Assembly: GCF_019802125.1 (NCBI RefSeq)
Contig: NZ_JAHVHT010000004.1
Location: forward strand, 124,001-188,000
Length of the DNA: 64,000 bases
Source: Tateyamaria omphalii
GTDB taxonomy: Bacteria > Pseudomonadota > Alphaproteobacteria > Rhodobacterales > Rhodobacteraceae
Reading direction: 5' to 3'
Shown here: positions 26,613 through 35,098 of the stretch, piece by piece
How the letters are laid out: the number at the start of each line of letters is the position of its first letter
How positions within the stretch are numbered: position 1 is the stretch's first letter
Translations under genes and position numbers: made by a program
The notes under the pieces: generated by a model
What the model was told of the DNA's origin: nothing
What the model saw: the letters and a program-made list of their open reading frames with translations, nothing else
The model's database searches: none

Positions 26613-26701
26613 GATTCGCACGGCGGTTCAAGGGCACGGATGGGGACGTACGCGTAACACGGTCTGCGTTGCGCGTTTTGCTGACGGCGGAGCCTCCGGC
26701 G

Positions 26702-26726
26702 GTGGTATTTTCAGTCAGAAGAAACG
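26702..26726 (-). repeat. dispersed repeat A, copy 1 (inverted)
   Basis: This 25-bp unit contains TTCTTCTGACTGAAAATAC on the minus strand. It is a perfect inverted copy of 26857-26881. Related copies occur at 38146 and 53242. On the minus strand it follows a possible terminator hairpin. Confidence 0.8.
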
Positions 26727-26835
26727 AAAACGCCCGCGCCACTCATCCAATGTGAGCACCGCGGGCGAAGGAGGGAAGCCAACGCTTCTCCTGACACGGC
26801 CATCGGCTCCACAGCCTGTACCGTTTGATCAAGAA
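26720..26835 (-). ncRNA. candidate small RNA with anti-Shine-Dalgarno motif
   Basis: This intergenic stretch has no convincing open frame. Read on the minus strand it holds a hairpin (GGAGAAGC with GCTTCCCTCC, 26770-26791), then CCCUCCUU (26768-26775), which matches the anti-Shine-Dalgarno end of 16S rRNA. A strong terminator follows: CGCCCGCG (26760-26767) pairs with CGCGGGCG (26731-26738), with an inner CTCA/TGAG stem and a TTTTCGTTTC tail. Similar CU-rich loops occur in alphaproteobacterial sRNAs such as the CcsR group. The 5' end and promoter are guesses. No known family was identified. Confidence 0.35.
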
Positions 26836-26856
26836 AGCGCGTTAACCTTAATATTC

Positions 26857-26916
26857 CGTTTCTTCTGACTGAAAATACCACGGGGGAATCGCGTCAGCGA
26901 TGGGGGCAGCGCCCCC
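26857..26916 (+). repeat. dispersed repeat A, copy 2 with hairpin
   Basis: The unit begins with the same 25 bp as copy 1, then CGGGGG and a hairpin GGGGGC-AGC-GCCCCC (26902-26916). It lies 41 bases after the stop of the quinone oxidoreductase gene and may help end its transcript. Confidence 0.8.
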
Positions 26917-26956
26917 TGAAGAATGGTGTCGCTGCCAAGCGGCCTTTGGGTTACGT

Positions 26957-27946
26957 CTAGCCGCCTGCGACCTCCAGAACGATCTTGCCGATATGGCCCG
27001 AGCTTTCCATACGGGCATGAGCAGCGGCTGCATCGTTCAGCGGAAACTCGGAGTCCATCACGGGACCGATACGTCCCGCCGACAGCAGGGGCCATACGGC
27101 TTCGCGCAAGTCTCGGGCGATCTGCGCCTTGGCCAGATCGCTTTGCGGGCGCAACGTACTGCCTGTCATTGTCAGGCGGCGCATCATCAAGGGGGCGAAA
27201 TTCACCTCGGCTTTCGGTCCCTGAAGGAAGGCAATCTGGACGAGACGCCCATCATCGGCCAGAGCCGACAGGTTGCGGCGGATATAGGGGCCACCCACCA
27301 TGCACAGGATCAGGTTGGCGCCGCCTTGTTCTTTCAGCACCTCCACAAAATCCTTATCGCGGTAGTTGATGGCAACCTCTGCCCCCAGATCGCGGCAGGC
27401 GGCGCATTTGTCGTCCGATCCGGCGGTGGCAAAGACACGCGCGCCGAAGTGATGGGCGAGTTGGATGGCTGTCGTGCCGATGCCGGAGGAGCCGCCATGG
27501 ACGAGGAACCGCTCGCCGCCCTTCAGCCCGCCGCGCTGGAACACGTTGGACCAGACGGTAAAGAACGTCTCGGGCAAACACGCTGCTTGCTTGAGCCCCA
27601 TGCCATCCGGCACGGGCAGGCAATGCGCAGCAGGTGTTGCCACGTACTCGGCATAACCGCCGCCGGGCAGAAGCGCACAGACCTGATCGCCCACGGCCCA
27701 ATCGCTGACACCGGGACCAACCTCGACCACGGTTCCGGACGCTTCTAGGCCCGGCAGATCACTGGCGCCTGGGGGCGGATTGTAGAGCCCGGCCCGCTGC
27801 AACGCATCGGGGCGGTTCACCCCGGCCCAGGCCACCTTAATCACAACCTGCCAATGCCCCGCCTGCGGGCGCGGACGCGAGACCGGCTGCAAGACTTCCG
27901 GCCCGCCCGGGGCATTGATTTCGACGGCGCGCATGTCCTGACCCAT
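26957..27946 (-). CDS. NAD(P)H-quinone oxidoreductase (PIG3-like, MDR superfamily)
   Basis: A 329-residue zinc-independent medium-chain dehydrogenase. Landmarks are the N-terminal catalytic fold (AWAGVNRPDALQRAGLYNPPPGAS), PGLEASGTVVEVG, the nucleotide-binding HGGSSGIGTTAIQLA (GxxSGIG at about 148-156), and LILCMVGGPYIRRNL. These match the PIG3/TP53I3 type of NADPH quinone reductase. The ATG at 27946 with AAGGGAT upstream was chosen; the frame stays open to 28186 across the divergent neighbour. It is a soluble cytosolic enzyme, and its true electron acceptor is unknown. Confidence 0.88.
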   Translation of the reverse strand: MGQDMRAVEINAPGGPEVLQPVSRPRPQAGHWQVVIKVAWAGVNRPDALQRAGLYNPPPGASDLPGLEASGTVVEVGPGVSDWAVGDQVCALLPGGGYAEYVATPAAHCLPVPDGMGLKQAACLPETFFTVWSNVFQRGGLKGGERFLVHGGSSGIGTTAIQLAHHFGARVFATAGSDDKCAACRDLGAEVAINYRDKDFVEVLKEQGGANLILCMVGGPYIRRNLSALADDGRLVQIAFLQGPKAEVNFAPLMMRRLTMTGSTLRPQSDLAKAQIARDLREAVWPLLSAGRIGPVMDSEFPLNDAAAAHARMESSGHIGKIVLEVAGG

Positions 27947-28003
27947 TCTGATCCCTTTCCTTTTGCGCACCGTACATTGGTGGTCAGGGGGAAAGGAACC
28001 CGT

Positions 28004-28351
28004 ATGCTGATTGCTGCACTCTGTTTGAACATCGCGATACTCTTGCCGGTCATCTTCGGCCTGGCCACCGGCGGGATGGATGTCGCATTTGGCCCGGACA
28101 CGGATGCGCGGCGCATCCTGACCTGCGTCTATTTCGGCATTGCAACGCTGAGCGTTGTCCTGATCGGGCTGCATGTCGGTGGGCACGATTGGGCTGTTCC
28201 GATGACATTCGCCCTGTTCGGGGTGCAGATCATCTACAAGCTCGCCACCGTGGCGACGGTGGGGCTGGCCAGCCCTGTTGTGTTGACGAACGTGCTGGTC
28301 GTCGGCGTCCAGATTGCAGCGATTGTCGCCTGGTCAATCCCGCGCGGATGA
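28004..28351 (+). CDS. hypothetical four-helix membrane protein
   Basis: A 115-residue protein with four hydrophobic segments (about residues 1-22, 36-56, 63-82 and 90-110) and short loops. It is all-membrane with no catalytic motif, and I do not recognise the family. AAAGGAA lies 7 bases before the ATG at 28004. It is divergent from the quinone oxidoreductase over 57 bases and overlaps the coq9 3' end by 18 bases on the opposite strand. Confidence 0.7.
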   Translation: MLIAALCLNIAILLPVIFGLATGGMDVAFGPDTDARRILTCVYFGIATLSVVLIGLHVGGHDWAVPMTFALFGVQIIYKLATVATVGLASPVVLTNVLVVGVQIAAIVAWSIPRG

Positions 28352-29029
28352 CCAGGAACCGGGCATGTCGGTGCGTGGGGTGGCTGGGGGCGCCTTGACC
28401 TGACCAAGCACCCAGTTCGGGCCTGCGAAAAGGGTGGACAAGAGCTTGTTGTCCCGCACCTGGGCCTTTACCTTTTCGATCTGCATGACGTCGTCAATCC
28501 GGCGGTCCAGAAAGGCCCATGTTGCCTGATTGTCGGTGCTGTCATCACCCAACCAGTAGAGCAATGTCGCCGAATAGACGCCGGAGAGCGTGGCGCGCTT
28601 GGTATACCAGTTCACATCGTCAGACGTGTCGCCAAGGGCAGTCCAGATCTTGTCGGCCGTGCCCCAAATCGCCTTCGCCCCGTCCCCTGCATACATTGGC
28701 AACGCAAACAGAGTGGTCCCACGGCGCACCGCTTCCTTGTCCGTCACTGCTTCGATCCGAAAACGCACCGCGGATGCGATTTTGTCGCGGAAGCGATCCG
28801 GCAGGATTTCTGACTGCAGACGGGCCACCATTTGCGCATCACCCCGGTCATGATAGGCCCGCGCCAGATCGACAGCACCGCGCGGGCAGACGGCGCGCAC
28901 CATTGCCATGTCGATATCTGCATCAGCCGCTGCGGCCTTGAGCGTGGTTTCAGACCAGCCATCGAACGGAACGTGCATGAGGGCTGCATCCAGAAGACGG
29001 TCTTTGGTATCGTTTACGGCGTTTTCCAT
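28334..29029 (-). CDS. coq9: COQ9-family ubiquinone biosynthesis protein
   Basis: A 231-residue protein of the COQ9 family. The N-terminal part resembles a TetR HTH (DRLLDAALMHVPFDGWSETTLKAAAADADID), as is known for COQ9. The conserved lipid-binding C-terminal part includes GAKAIWGTADKIWTALGDTSDDVNWYTKRATLSGVY (landmarks TSDDVNWYTKR and LSGVYSAT). COQ9 presents ubiquinone precursors to the hydroxylase COQ7 at the membrane. The start has no strong ribosome site. The 283 bases upstream, before the CAP-RTX gene, hold only promoters; I see no further gene there. Confidence 0.9.
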   Translation of the reverse strand: MENAVNDTKDRLLDAALMHVPFDGWSETTLKAAAADADIDMAMVRAVCPRGAVDLARAYHDRGDAQMVARLQSEILPDRFRDKIASAVRFRIEAVTDKEAVRRGTTLFALPMYAGDGAKAIWGTADKIWTALGDTSDDVNWYTKRATLSGVYSATLLYWLGDDSTDNQATWAFLDRRIDDVMQIEKVKAQVRDNKLLSTLFAGPNWVLGQVKAPPATPRTDMPGSWSSARD

Positions 29030-29312
29030 ACGCCAACGGTAGGGCCGAACCGATGTGGCGACAAGGTTCTGCCGACCGGCGCGTCCCTTCGCCGCGCAAA
29101 ACGGCTGCGCTCCGCTGCGCCGCCGGGCGCGCGAGGGCAGACAACAGCCGACGCCGCTTTGAGGCGTTTATCACAGCGAGTTCCCGCCACATAAATACCC
29201 GATTTTCTGCGCCCTTTCGCTTGAATGGCTGCCCACACAGTCACTTCTTGCCGACCGTGCTGCGCCGTCGGACAGAGAGTGCCGCAACGCGAAAAATCGA
29301 AAAGGATACGAG

Positions 29313-30491
29313 ATGTCTGTTGCCAGCGAATTCGAGCGTCTGATGCTCGATCTCATCAACGAAGAACGCACGTCACGTGGTCTTGACCCTTTGACGCTGG
29401 AGCTGCGCTTGAACGATGCAAGCGAGGATCACAGTGTCTGGATGGATGACACACTCAATTTCAGCCACACCGGCGTCGGCAACTCCGATCCCGGAGATCG
29501 GATGCGGGATGCGGGCTTTGTCTTTTCCGGCAATTGGACATGGGGCGAAAACATTGCCTACCAATCCGAGCGCGGAGAACCCGGCATTGCGGATGATGTC
29601 GAGGATCTGCACCAATCCCTGATGAACAGCCCCGGCCACCGGGCCAACATCCTGAACCCGGACTTCGACCTTATCGGGATCGGGATCGAGGTCGGGGACA
29701 ATCGCGGCTTTGATGCCGTTTACGTGACGCAGAAATTCGCCAGCACGTCCGCGCCGGTGCAACTGGATATCGAGGATTCGAACACACCGGACCCGGAGCC
29801 CGGAGCGACCAATGGCAACGATGTTCTGTTGGGCGGCAACGGCAGTGACCGGCTGGACGGCCTGGCCGGCAACGACACATTGGATGGAAGCGGCGGTGCG
29901 GACCGCTTGTTTGGTGGCGCGGGCAACGATGTCGTTCGCGGTGATTCCGGCAATGACTTTGTCGGCGGCGATGCCGGGAACGACAGGCTGAGCGGCGGCG
30001 GCGGCGATGACCGCGTCAAGGGCGGTGACGGCAACGACGTTGTCATTGGCGCGTCAGGCAACGACATGCTGACCGGCAATGAAGGCAACGACAGCGTATA
30101 CGGCGGAAGCGGAAATGACACGCTTGACGCCGGCGGTGGCGGACGCAACCGGCTTGATGGCGAGGGCGGAAACGACCGCTTGATCGGCGGCAACGGCCGG
30201 GATCGTATGGACGGCGGCGCGGGCAACGACACGCTCACCGGCGGTGGCGGAAACGATATCTTCCTGTTCTCCGAGGGTCGGGACATCGTGACCGATTTCG
30301 ACATTTCGCAATCGGATGAGACCATCGATCTGCGACACGTGGCCAGCATCACATCGTTCCAGGATCTGATGTCGGGCGGTCATCTCACGCAGTCGGGACG
30401 CCATGCCGTCATTGACGATCTGAACGGCAACACGATGATCATCATGCGCACGGACATCGCGGATTTCCAGGCGGACGACTTCCTGTTCTAG
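29313..30491 (+). CDS. CAP-domain protein with RTX calcium-binding repeats, probably type I secreted
   Basis: A 392-residue secreted-type protein. Residues about 7-145 form a CAP (SCP/PR-1/Ag5) domain: [37 protein letters not shown], and [23 protein letters not shown]. Residues about 166-330 contain some 16 glycine-rich RTX nonapeptides (GGxGNDxLx, such as [10 protein letters not shown]) that fold into a calcium-bound beta roll. The C-terminal segment ends in DDFLF, typical of a type I secretion signal. There is no N-terminal signal peptide, in keeping with type I export. No exporter genes are adjacent. AAAGGAT precedes the ATG. The role of the CAP domain is unknown. Confidence 0.88.
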   Translation: MSVASEFERLMLDLINEERTSRGLDPLTLELRLNDASEDHSVWMDDTLNFSHTGVGNSDPGDRMRDAGFVFSGNWTWGENIAYQSERGEPGIADDVEDLHQSLMNSPGHRANILNPDFDLIGIGIEVGDNRGFDAVYVTQKFASTSAPVQLDIEDSNTPDPEPGATNGNDVLLGGNGSDRLDGLAGNDTLDGSGGADRLFGGAGNDVVRGDSGNDFVGGDAGNDRLSGGGGDDRVKGGDGNDVVIGASGNDMLTGNEGNDSVYGGSGNDTLDAGGGGRNRLDGEGGNDRLIGGNGRDRMDGGAGNDTLTGGGGNDIFLFSEGRDIVTDFDISQSDETIDLRHVASITSFQDLMSGGHLTQSGRHAVIDDLNGNTMIIMRTDIADFQADDFLF

Positions 30492-30600
30492 GCTGAACTT
30501 TCGGACCCGGCGGAGCACTGGACAAAGGCGGGGGGCCTTGCTATACGGCGGCCTCCTGCAAATCCTTGCAACTCTTATCTAGAAAGGTGGTGACAACCAC

Positions 30601-30807
30601 ATGCAGGTTAGTGTTCGCGACAACAATGTCGATCAGGCGCTTCGTGCCCTGAAAAAGAAGCTGCAGCGCGAAGGCGTGTTCCGTGAAATGAAGCTGAAGC
30701 AGCATTTCGAGAAACCGTCCGAGAAAAAAGCGCGCGAGAAAGCTGAAGCGATCCGCCGGGCCCGTAAGCTGGCTCGGAAAAAAGCGCAACGCGAAGGGCT
30801 TCTTTGA
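30601..30807 (+). CDS. rpsU: 30S ribosomal protein S21
   Basis: A 68-residue basic protein. The start [25 protein letters not shown] and the Lys/Arg-rich C-terminus ([21 protein letters not shown]) are diagnostic of bS21. It helps initiation on the small subunit. AAAGGTGGTG lies 8 bases before the ATG. It is monocistronic, with an intrinsic terminator 30 bases downstream. Confidence 0.96.
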   Translation: MQVSVRDNNVDQALRALKKKLQREGVFREMKLKQHFEKPSEKKAREKAEAIRRARKLARKKAQREGLL

Positions 30808-30836
30808 GCCTTACGTGAATGCCGATGAATTCAAGG

Positions 30837-30866
30837 ACCCCGTAGCCGCCCAGCTGCGGGGTTTTT
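30837..30866 (+). terminator. intrinsic terminator of rpsU
   Basis: ACCCCG (30837-30842) pairs with CGGGGT (30857-30862), with an inner AGC/GCT continuation, followed by TTTTTG. Confidence 0.9.
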
Positions 30867-30899
30867 GTTTGTGGGTCGGGGCAACGTGGCCGCGCACCC

Positions 30900-32633
30900 C
30901 TATCCTGCTGCCCGCGTTTGAACCTGCGGCAGATCATCGGTACCGAGCGTCCGGCGCGACAGCTTGAATTGCGCAAGCCTGTCGATCATCTGCTCCATCC
31001 CCTCGGTCAACGAAGCGCAGGTGACATTTGTGCGCTCGAACATGGTGGCGTTGCCCTGGGCCACGGTGTCGATCTCGGCCACCGATACGTTCACTTCACT
31101 GAGCTGATCCGATTGGGCCTGCGTTGCATCGGCGATCTTCTGCACCGACCCGGTCATGGCCGAGACGGATTGGACGATGTCCTGCAGCGCGTCACCGGCC
31201 TGCGTGACCAGCGCCACGCCTGACTGCACCTGATCGTTGCTTTTCTCTGTCAGTTCGGAGATGCCGCGCGCCGCTTCGGTGGCCCGTTGCGACAGGGCCC
31301 GCACTTCGGAGGCGACGACGGAAAAGCCGCGCCCCGCTTCGCCCGCGCGCGCGGCTTCGACGCCTGCGTTCAGGGCGAGCAGGTTGGTCTGGAAGGCAAT
31401 GCCGTCCATGACCGCGTTGATCTTGGCGATTTCGCGGGACGAGGTTTCGATCCCGCCCATGGCCGTGACGGCCCGGCGGACGATGTCACCGCCCGCAACC
31501 GCATCGTTGCGCACCCGGTCGGCGACCGTTGCCGTGGCCTGCGCATTGTCTGTCGACGCCCGCACGACGCCATGCAGCGTGTCGACGGCGTGGCTGGTGA
31601 CTTCCAATGATGCCACCTGCGCCTCGGTCCGGCGGGCGAGATCGTGTGCGGAATCCTGTACGGCAGCCACCAGTTCCATGAGGTCGGACGTGCCTTGCAT
31701 CACGTCGCCGAGGACATCGCCCAACGTGGAAATGGCCCGGTTGAAATCGCGGCGCAGCGGTTCGTATTCCTGCGGAAACGCCACATCGATGCGGTAGGAC
31801 AAGTCCCCGCGCGCCACGTGTTCGAGCCCCGCGCGCAGTGATGTAACAACGATGTTTTGCGCGTCATACACGGATTTCCGCGCCTGGGCCGTCCGCATGT
31901 CGGCAGCATGGCTGGCGGCGATGGCTTGCTCTCGCGCGGCCTTCTCCTTTTTGAGTGCGCGCACGAGGTCTTCGGCCTTGGATTGGGCGGTGTGGGCGCG
32001 CTTGGCCTCAGCCTCCGCCCGGTGTTGGGCAGCCTCTGCCAGCTGCTTGGCCTGTTCCGCCGCAGCAAATGCAACGTCGGCGTCTCTGAATGCCGCGTGC
32101 ACCTCGCGCGTCATGTCCAGCCGTTTTTGCACGATCAGCGTGAGAACGAGCACTTCGATGCCGACAATGGCGCCGTGAAACAGCGCGCGTTCGACGTTTT
32201 CAAGAAGGCTCACGCTTGGAAAGACGAGGTGTGGCAGCACGAGGCCAAGCGACAGGTGGTGCAACACCGTCGTTGCCGCGGCCAACATGATGGTCGGCAC
32301 GTGTACCAGCCCGACCAGTGTCGCGAGAGCGGCGTAGAACAGCATGTGCCCGTCAATCTGCCACCCCGTTCCGCCGAGGGCGGCCACCAGGCCGATGGAC
32401 TGTGCCATCGCCGTTTGGCCCACGATAATGCAATAGTGCCGGTGTCGACGCCTGAATGACCAGAAACCGAAGGCCACGGCGCTCAGGCAGATCATACCGG
32501 GCCAGACCGAGGAGACCGGCAGGAAAAGCCCCGCGATGCCGATGAGGATGCCAAGCACGGCACAGCCGACAAGGATCCAATAGGCAGCCAGACGACGCGA
32601 TTTTTCCAATGATTTCGAGATGTCGACGATCAT
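30900..32633 (-). CDS. methyl-accepting chemotaxis protein with six-helix membrane domain
   Basis: A 577-residue chemoreceptor. The N-terminal 160 residues hold about six membrane helices joined by short loops, so there is no sizeable periplasmic sensor domain. A long coiled coil rich in Ala/Glu/Lys (about 170-250) and a HAMP-like segment ([29 protein letters not shown]) follow. The signalling hairpin tip is [38 protein letters not shown] (landmark [20 protein letters not shown]). The start at ATG 32633 overlaps the stop of the small exported protein in ATGA, preferred over 32648. It probably acts through CheA/CheW encoded elsewhere. Confidence 0.92.
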   Translation of the reverse strand: MIVDISKSLEKSRRLAAYWILVGCAVLGILIGIAGLFLPVSSVWPGMICLSAVAFGFWSFRRRHRHYCIIVGQTAMAQSIGLVAALGGTGWQIDGHMLFYAALATLVGLVHVPTIMLAAATTVLHHLSLGLVLPHLVFPSVSLLENVERALFHGAIVGIEVLVLTLIVQKRLDMTREVHAAFRDADVAFAAAEQAKQLAEAAQHRAEAEAKRAHTAQSKAEDLVRALKKEKAAREQAIAASHAADMRTAQARKSVYDAQNIVVTSLRAGLEHVARGDLSYRIDVAFPQEYEPLRRDFNRAISTLGDVLGDVMQGTSDLMELVAAVQDSAHDLARRTEAQVASLEVTSHAVDTLHGVVRASTDNAQATATVADRVRNDAVAGGDIVRRAVTAMGGIETSSREIAKINAVMDGIAFQTNLLALNAGVEAARAGEAGRGFSVVASEVRALSQRATEAARGISELTEKSNDQVQSGVALVTQAGDALQDIVQSVSAMTGSVQKIADATQAQSDQLSEVNVSVAEIDTVAQGNATMFERTNVTCASLTEGMEQMIDRLAQFKLSRRTLGTDDLPQVQTRAAG

Positions 32634-32923
32634 AGCACAACCCCGCACAAGGCAGCGATCGCGGCACCGTCCCTGACGCCGAATGCGCCGAAGTCCATTG
32701 CGAGGTCGTCGAAACGCGCAGGATCATCCGTTTGTACGAGCGCGGCAAAGGTTGCCCGCTGCGGACCAACCAGCGTGCCGCCGGCGGATTGCGCCAGCGC
32801 TTCGGCATCCTGCCACGGCGCCAGGAAGACGAGCCGCAGATCTGATTGTTGGGCTGGCTGGAACGTCAAACCGACCAGCGGGGCAGCCAGTCCCAGCATA
32901 GCCATCATCACAAACACACGCAT
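32630..32923 (-). CDS. small exported protein coupled to the chemoreceptor
   Basis: A 97-residue protein with a signal-like N-terminus ([18 protein letters not shown]) and a short mixed alpha/beta body ([27 protein letters not shown]). I do not recognise the family. Its TGA overlaps the chemoreceptor ATG, so the two are translated together. Because the chemoreceptor lacks a periplasmic domain, this protein is a candidate periplasmic ligand-binding partner; that is inference only. A single N-terminal membrane anchor is the alternative to cleavage. Confidence 0.65.
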   Translation of the reverse strand: MRVFVMMAMLGLAAPLVGLTFQPAQQSDLRLVFLAPWQDAEALAQSAGGTLVGPQRATFAALVQTDDPARFDDLAMDFGAFGVRDGAAIAALCGVVL

Positions 32924-32991
32924 CGTCCATCATCCAAACTCGATGGGCGGTGTTTAGTCCGAAACGTCTGAAGAATTCCCTAAATGCGGTT

Positions 32992-33054
32992 GGCGCGCAT
33001 TAGGAAATGCGCGCCATTGAGGGTGCCGCAACACAGCACCCCGCCTCAAGAGGC
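32992..33054. terminator. three consecutive hairpins after the phoX gene
   Basis: GGCGCGCAT pairs with ATGCGCGCC (32992-33000 with 33007-33015), GGGTGC with GCACCC (33021-33026 with 33036-33041), and GCCTC with GAGGC (33043-33047 with 33050-33054). All lie within 70 bases of the phoX stop. None has a T-tract, so transcript-end protection is as likely as termination. Confidence 0.5.
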
Positions 33055-33060
33055 CGTATG

Positions 33061-34986
33061 TCAGCCGACCAAGGCGTTGTCGTCGCGCTTGACCACAACG
33101 ATGGCCGAGCGAGGCAAGGACCCTTCGCCATCCGGGAAAGGCGCGCTGGGGTGCTGGATGCCCACGAACATCGTGCGCCGATCCGCAGACCAGGTCAGAC
33201 CCGTCACCTCGGACCCTTTGGGACCCGTCAGGAAGCGGCGGATTTCACCCGTCATCGGGTCGCCCGCCAGCATCTGGTTGTTGCCCATGCCGGCAAAGTC
33301 GCCCGCGTTGTCATCGTCACCATCGGTCTGGATCCAGATCAGGCCCGATGTGTCGATCTGCATCCCGTCGGGCGAGTTGAACAGGTTGCCCGCGTTGATG
33401 TTGGCCGACCCGGCAAAGGGGCCATCGGCGTGTACGGTGGGGTTGCCCGCCATCACGTAGAGATCCCAGTCGAAGGTCGAGGCCCCGTGGTCGTCATTGT
33501 GCGGACGCCAGCGTACGATCTGGCCGTAGCGGTTGATCTCGCGCGGGTTGGGAGCGTTGGGCACCATGGGCTCGCCCGCCGCGTTGGTCACCACGTTGCC
33601 GTTGTCGTCCAAGGCACCGCGGCGCGAGTTGTTGGTCAGGCAGCAATAGGCCTCGACCGCGTGGGGGTGTACGGCGATCCATTCCGGGCGGTCCATGGTG
33701 GTCGCGCGGACAGCGGTGCCTGCCATGCGGGTGAAGACGGCGATTTCAGCCTCGGACATACCGGTGTCTTCGGGCGTCAGAGCCAGCCAGATGCCGGTAC
33801 CGTCGTCGTTGAACTTGGCCACGTGCAACCGACCCTCGCTGAGCAGGGTCGAGGTGTCGCCACCGGGCACATAGATGTCACGGCTGACCCACTTGTACAT
33901 GTATTCGCCACGCTCATCGTCGCCCATGTAGACAACGACGCGACCATCAGGGGCCAGCGCATAGGCGGCATTCTCGTGCTTGAACCGGCCCAGAGCGGTG
34001 TGTTTGACCGGGGTCGCATCGGGGTTCCATGGGTCGATTTCCACGATGTAGCCTGCCCGGTGCGGTTCGTTCGGGTGTTTCGAAATGTCAAACCGCGCGT
34101 CATAGCCATGGTAGTTGTAGCGGCCCGGTTCCACATCCGTGCTGACGCCGTAGCGCTGGAAACCTGCGGCGTGCACATCGTCGAGCACCAGATCTTCGGT
34201 CGTGCCGAAGTAGCCGTTGAAGTTCTCTTCGCAGGTCAGGTAGGTGCCCCAGGGCGTGCGGCCCGATCCGCAATTGTTGAACGTGCCGAGCGAGGCGGTG
34301 CCTGTCGGATCGTCTTCGGTTTTCAGCAGGTCATGCCCGGCAGCGGGGCCGTCGATGACCATGGGCGTGCGGTGGTGAATGCGGCGGTTGTAGGGGCTGT
34401 CGACCACGACTTGCCAACCGTCTGCGCCCTCGGCCACTTCCATGACGCTGACGCCCTGGAAGTTCTGCAGGCGCACGATGTCGTCTGCGGAGACCGGGCT
34501 ACCCTCCTGCTCGACCGGCAGGTTCACCTTGGTGTTCACGTATTCGCTGTTGACGACCAGAAGTTCGGTGTCGCCTTTGTGAAACAGCTCCATCCCGTCG
34601 GTGTTTTCGCCGAACACGCGGTCGGACCCTTCGGTCGGGATGCCGGTGGCCGCATCAAATGCGGGCGCGTCCGAAAAGAGCGGATCACCCCAGCGCACCA
34701 GAACGTCCCACGCATACCCTTCGGGCACGTGTACGGTGCCGTCGGTTTGTGGGGCCAGTTGTTCGAATGCAAAGCGCGAGGCCTGCGCGGCCATCGCTGT
34801 CGTGCCTTTGAGCATACCGGTGCCCATGACCGCGGCCCCCGACCCGAAGGCCAGCACGCCACCAAGGAAACCGCGGCGCGAAATGGCGCGTTCGACAACC
34901 TCGTCAAAGTCTTGCGTCGTTTTGCGTGGAAATTTCAGTTCGTCCCAATCGTCAAAGGACAGATCCTGAATATCTGCGTCTTTCAT
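33061..34986 (-). CDS. phoX: PhoX-family alkaline phosphatase (DUF839), Tat-exported
   Basis: A 641-residue protein of the PhoX/DUF839 family. The N-terminal Tat signal has the twin-arginine motif SRRGFLGG (about residues 36-43) followed by a hydrophobic stretch and AMA-AQ cleavage. Family landmarks are NNCGSGRTPWGTYLTCEENFNGYFG (short form TPWGTYLTCEEN), HENAAYALAPDGRVVVYMGDD and PEWIAVHPHAVEAYCCLTNNSRR. PhoX enzymes use calcium and iron to release phosphate from esters in the periplasm and are common in the ocean. GGGAG precedes the chosen ATG at 34986. A weak PHO-box-like element lies 73 bases upstream. Confidence 0.88.
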   Translation of the reverse strand: MKDADIQDLSFDDWDELKFPRKTTQDFDEVVERAISRRGFLGGVLAFGSGAAVMGTGMLKGTTAMAAQASRFAFEQLAPQTDGTVHVPEGYAWDVLVRWGDPLFSDAPAFDAATGIPTEGSDRVFGENTDGMELFHKGDTELLVVNSEYVNTKVNLPVEQEGSPVSADDIVRLQNFQGVSVMEVAEGADGWQVVVDSPYNRRIHHRTPMVIDGPAAGHDLLKTEDDPTGTASLGTFNNCGSGRTPWGTYLTCEENFNGYFGTTEDLVLDDVHAAGFQRYGVSTDVEPGRYNYHGYDARFDISKHPNEPHRAGYIVEIDPWNPDATPVKHTALGRFKHENAAYALAPDGRVVVYMGDDERGEYMYKWVSRDIYVPGGDTSTLLSEGRLHVAKFNDDGTGIWLALTPEDTGMSEAEIAVFTRMAGTAVRATTMDRPEWIAVHPHAVEAYCCLTNNSRRGALDDNGNVVTNAAGEPMVPNAPNPREINRYGQIVRWRPHNDDHGASTFDWDLYVMAGNPTVHADGPFAGSANINAGNLFNSPDGMQIDTSGLIWIQTDGDDDNAGDFAGMGNNQMLAGDPMTGEIRRFLTGPKGSEVTGLTWSADRRTMFVGIQHPSAPFPDGEGSLPRSAIVVVKRDDNALVG

Positions 34987-35058
34987 CGTGAACTCCCGAT
35001 TGTTTGGAATGTGGCGATCACGCCCCGCGTGTGGGTGCTTCACGAACATCACCGCTGT

Positions 35059-35076
35059 GTGACGATTGGATTACAA
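35059..35076 (-). promoter_or_regulatory. weak PHO-box-like element upstream of phoX
   Basis: On the minus strand TTGTAAT-CCAA-TCGTCAC has the 7-4-7 layout of PhoB sites (CTGTCAT repeats), matching 5 and 4 of 7 positions. It is correctly placed 73-90 bases before the phoX ATG, but the match is poor. Confidence 0.3.
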
Positions 35077-35098
35077 ATGCGTAACGATGCGACGCAGG

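Noticed and set aside
29030-29312. Gene or RNA in the 283-bp coq9 to CAP-RTX gap
   Set aside because: Short frames here lack ribosome sites and features, and no stable hairpin with a T-tract is present. It is best read as two divergent promoters.
29720-30352. Minus-strand frame with Pro/Ser/Leu repeats opposite the RTX part
   Set aside because: The repeats are only the complement of the glycine-rich RTX codons.
35059-35076. A confident PHO box ahead of phoX
   Set aside because: The layout is right but only 9 of 14 half-site positions match, so it is kept only as a weak candidate.
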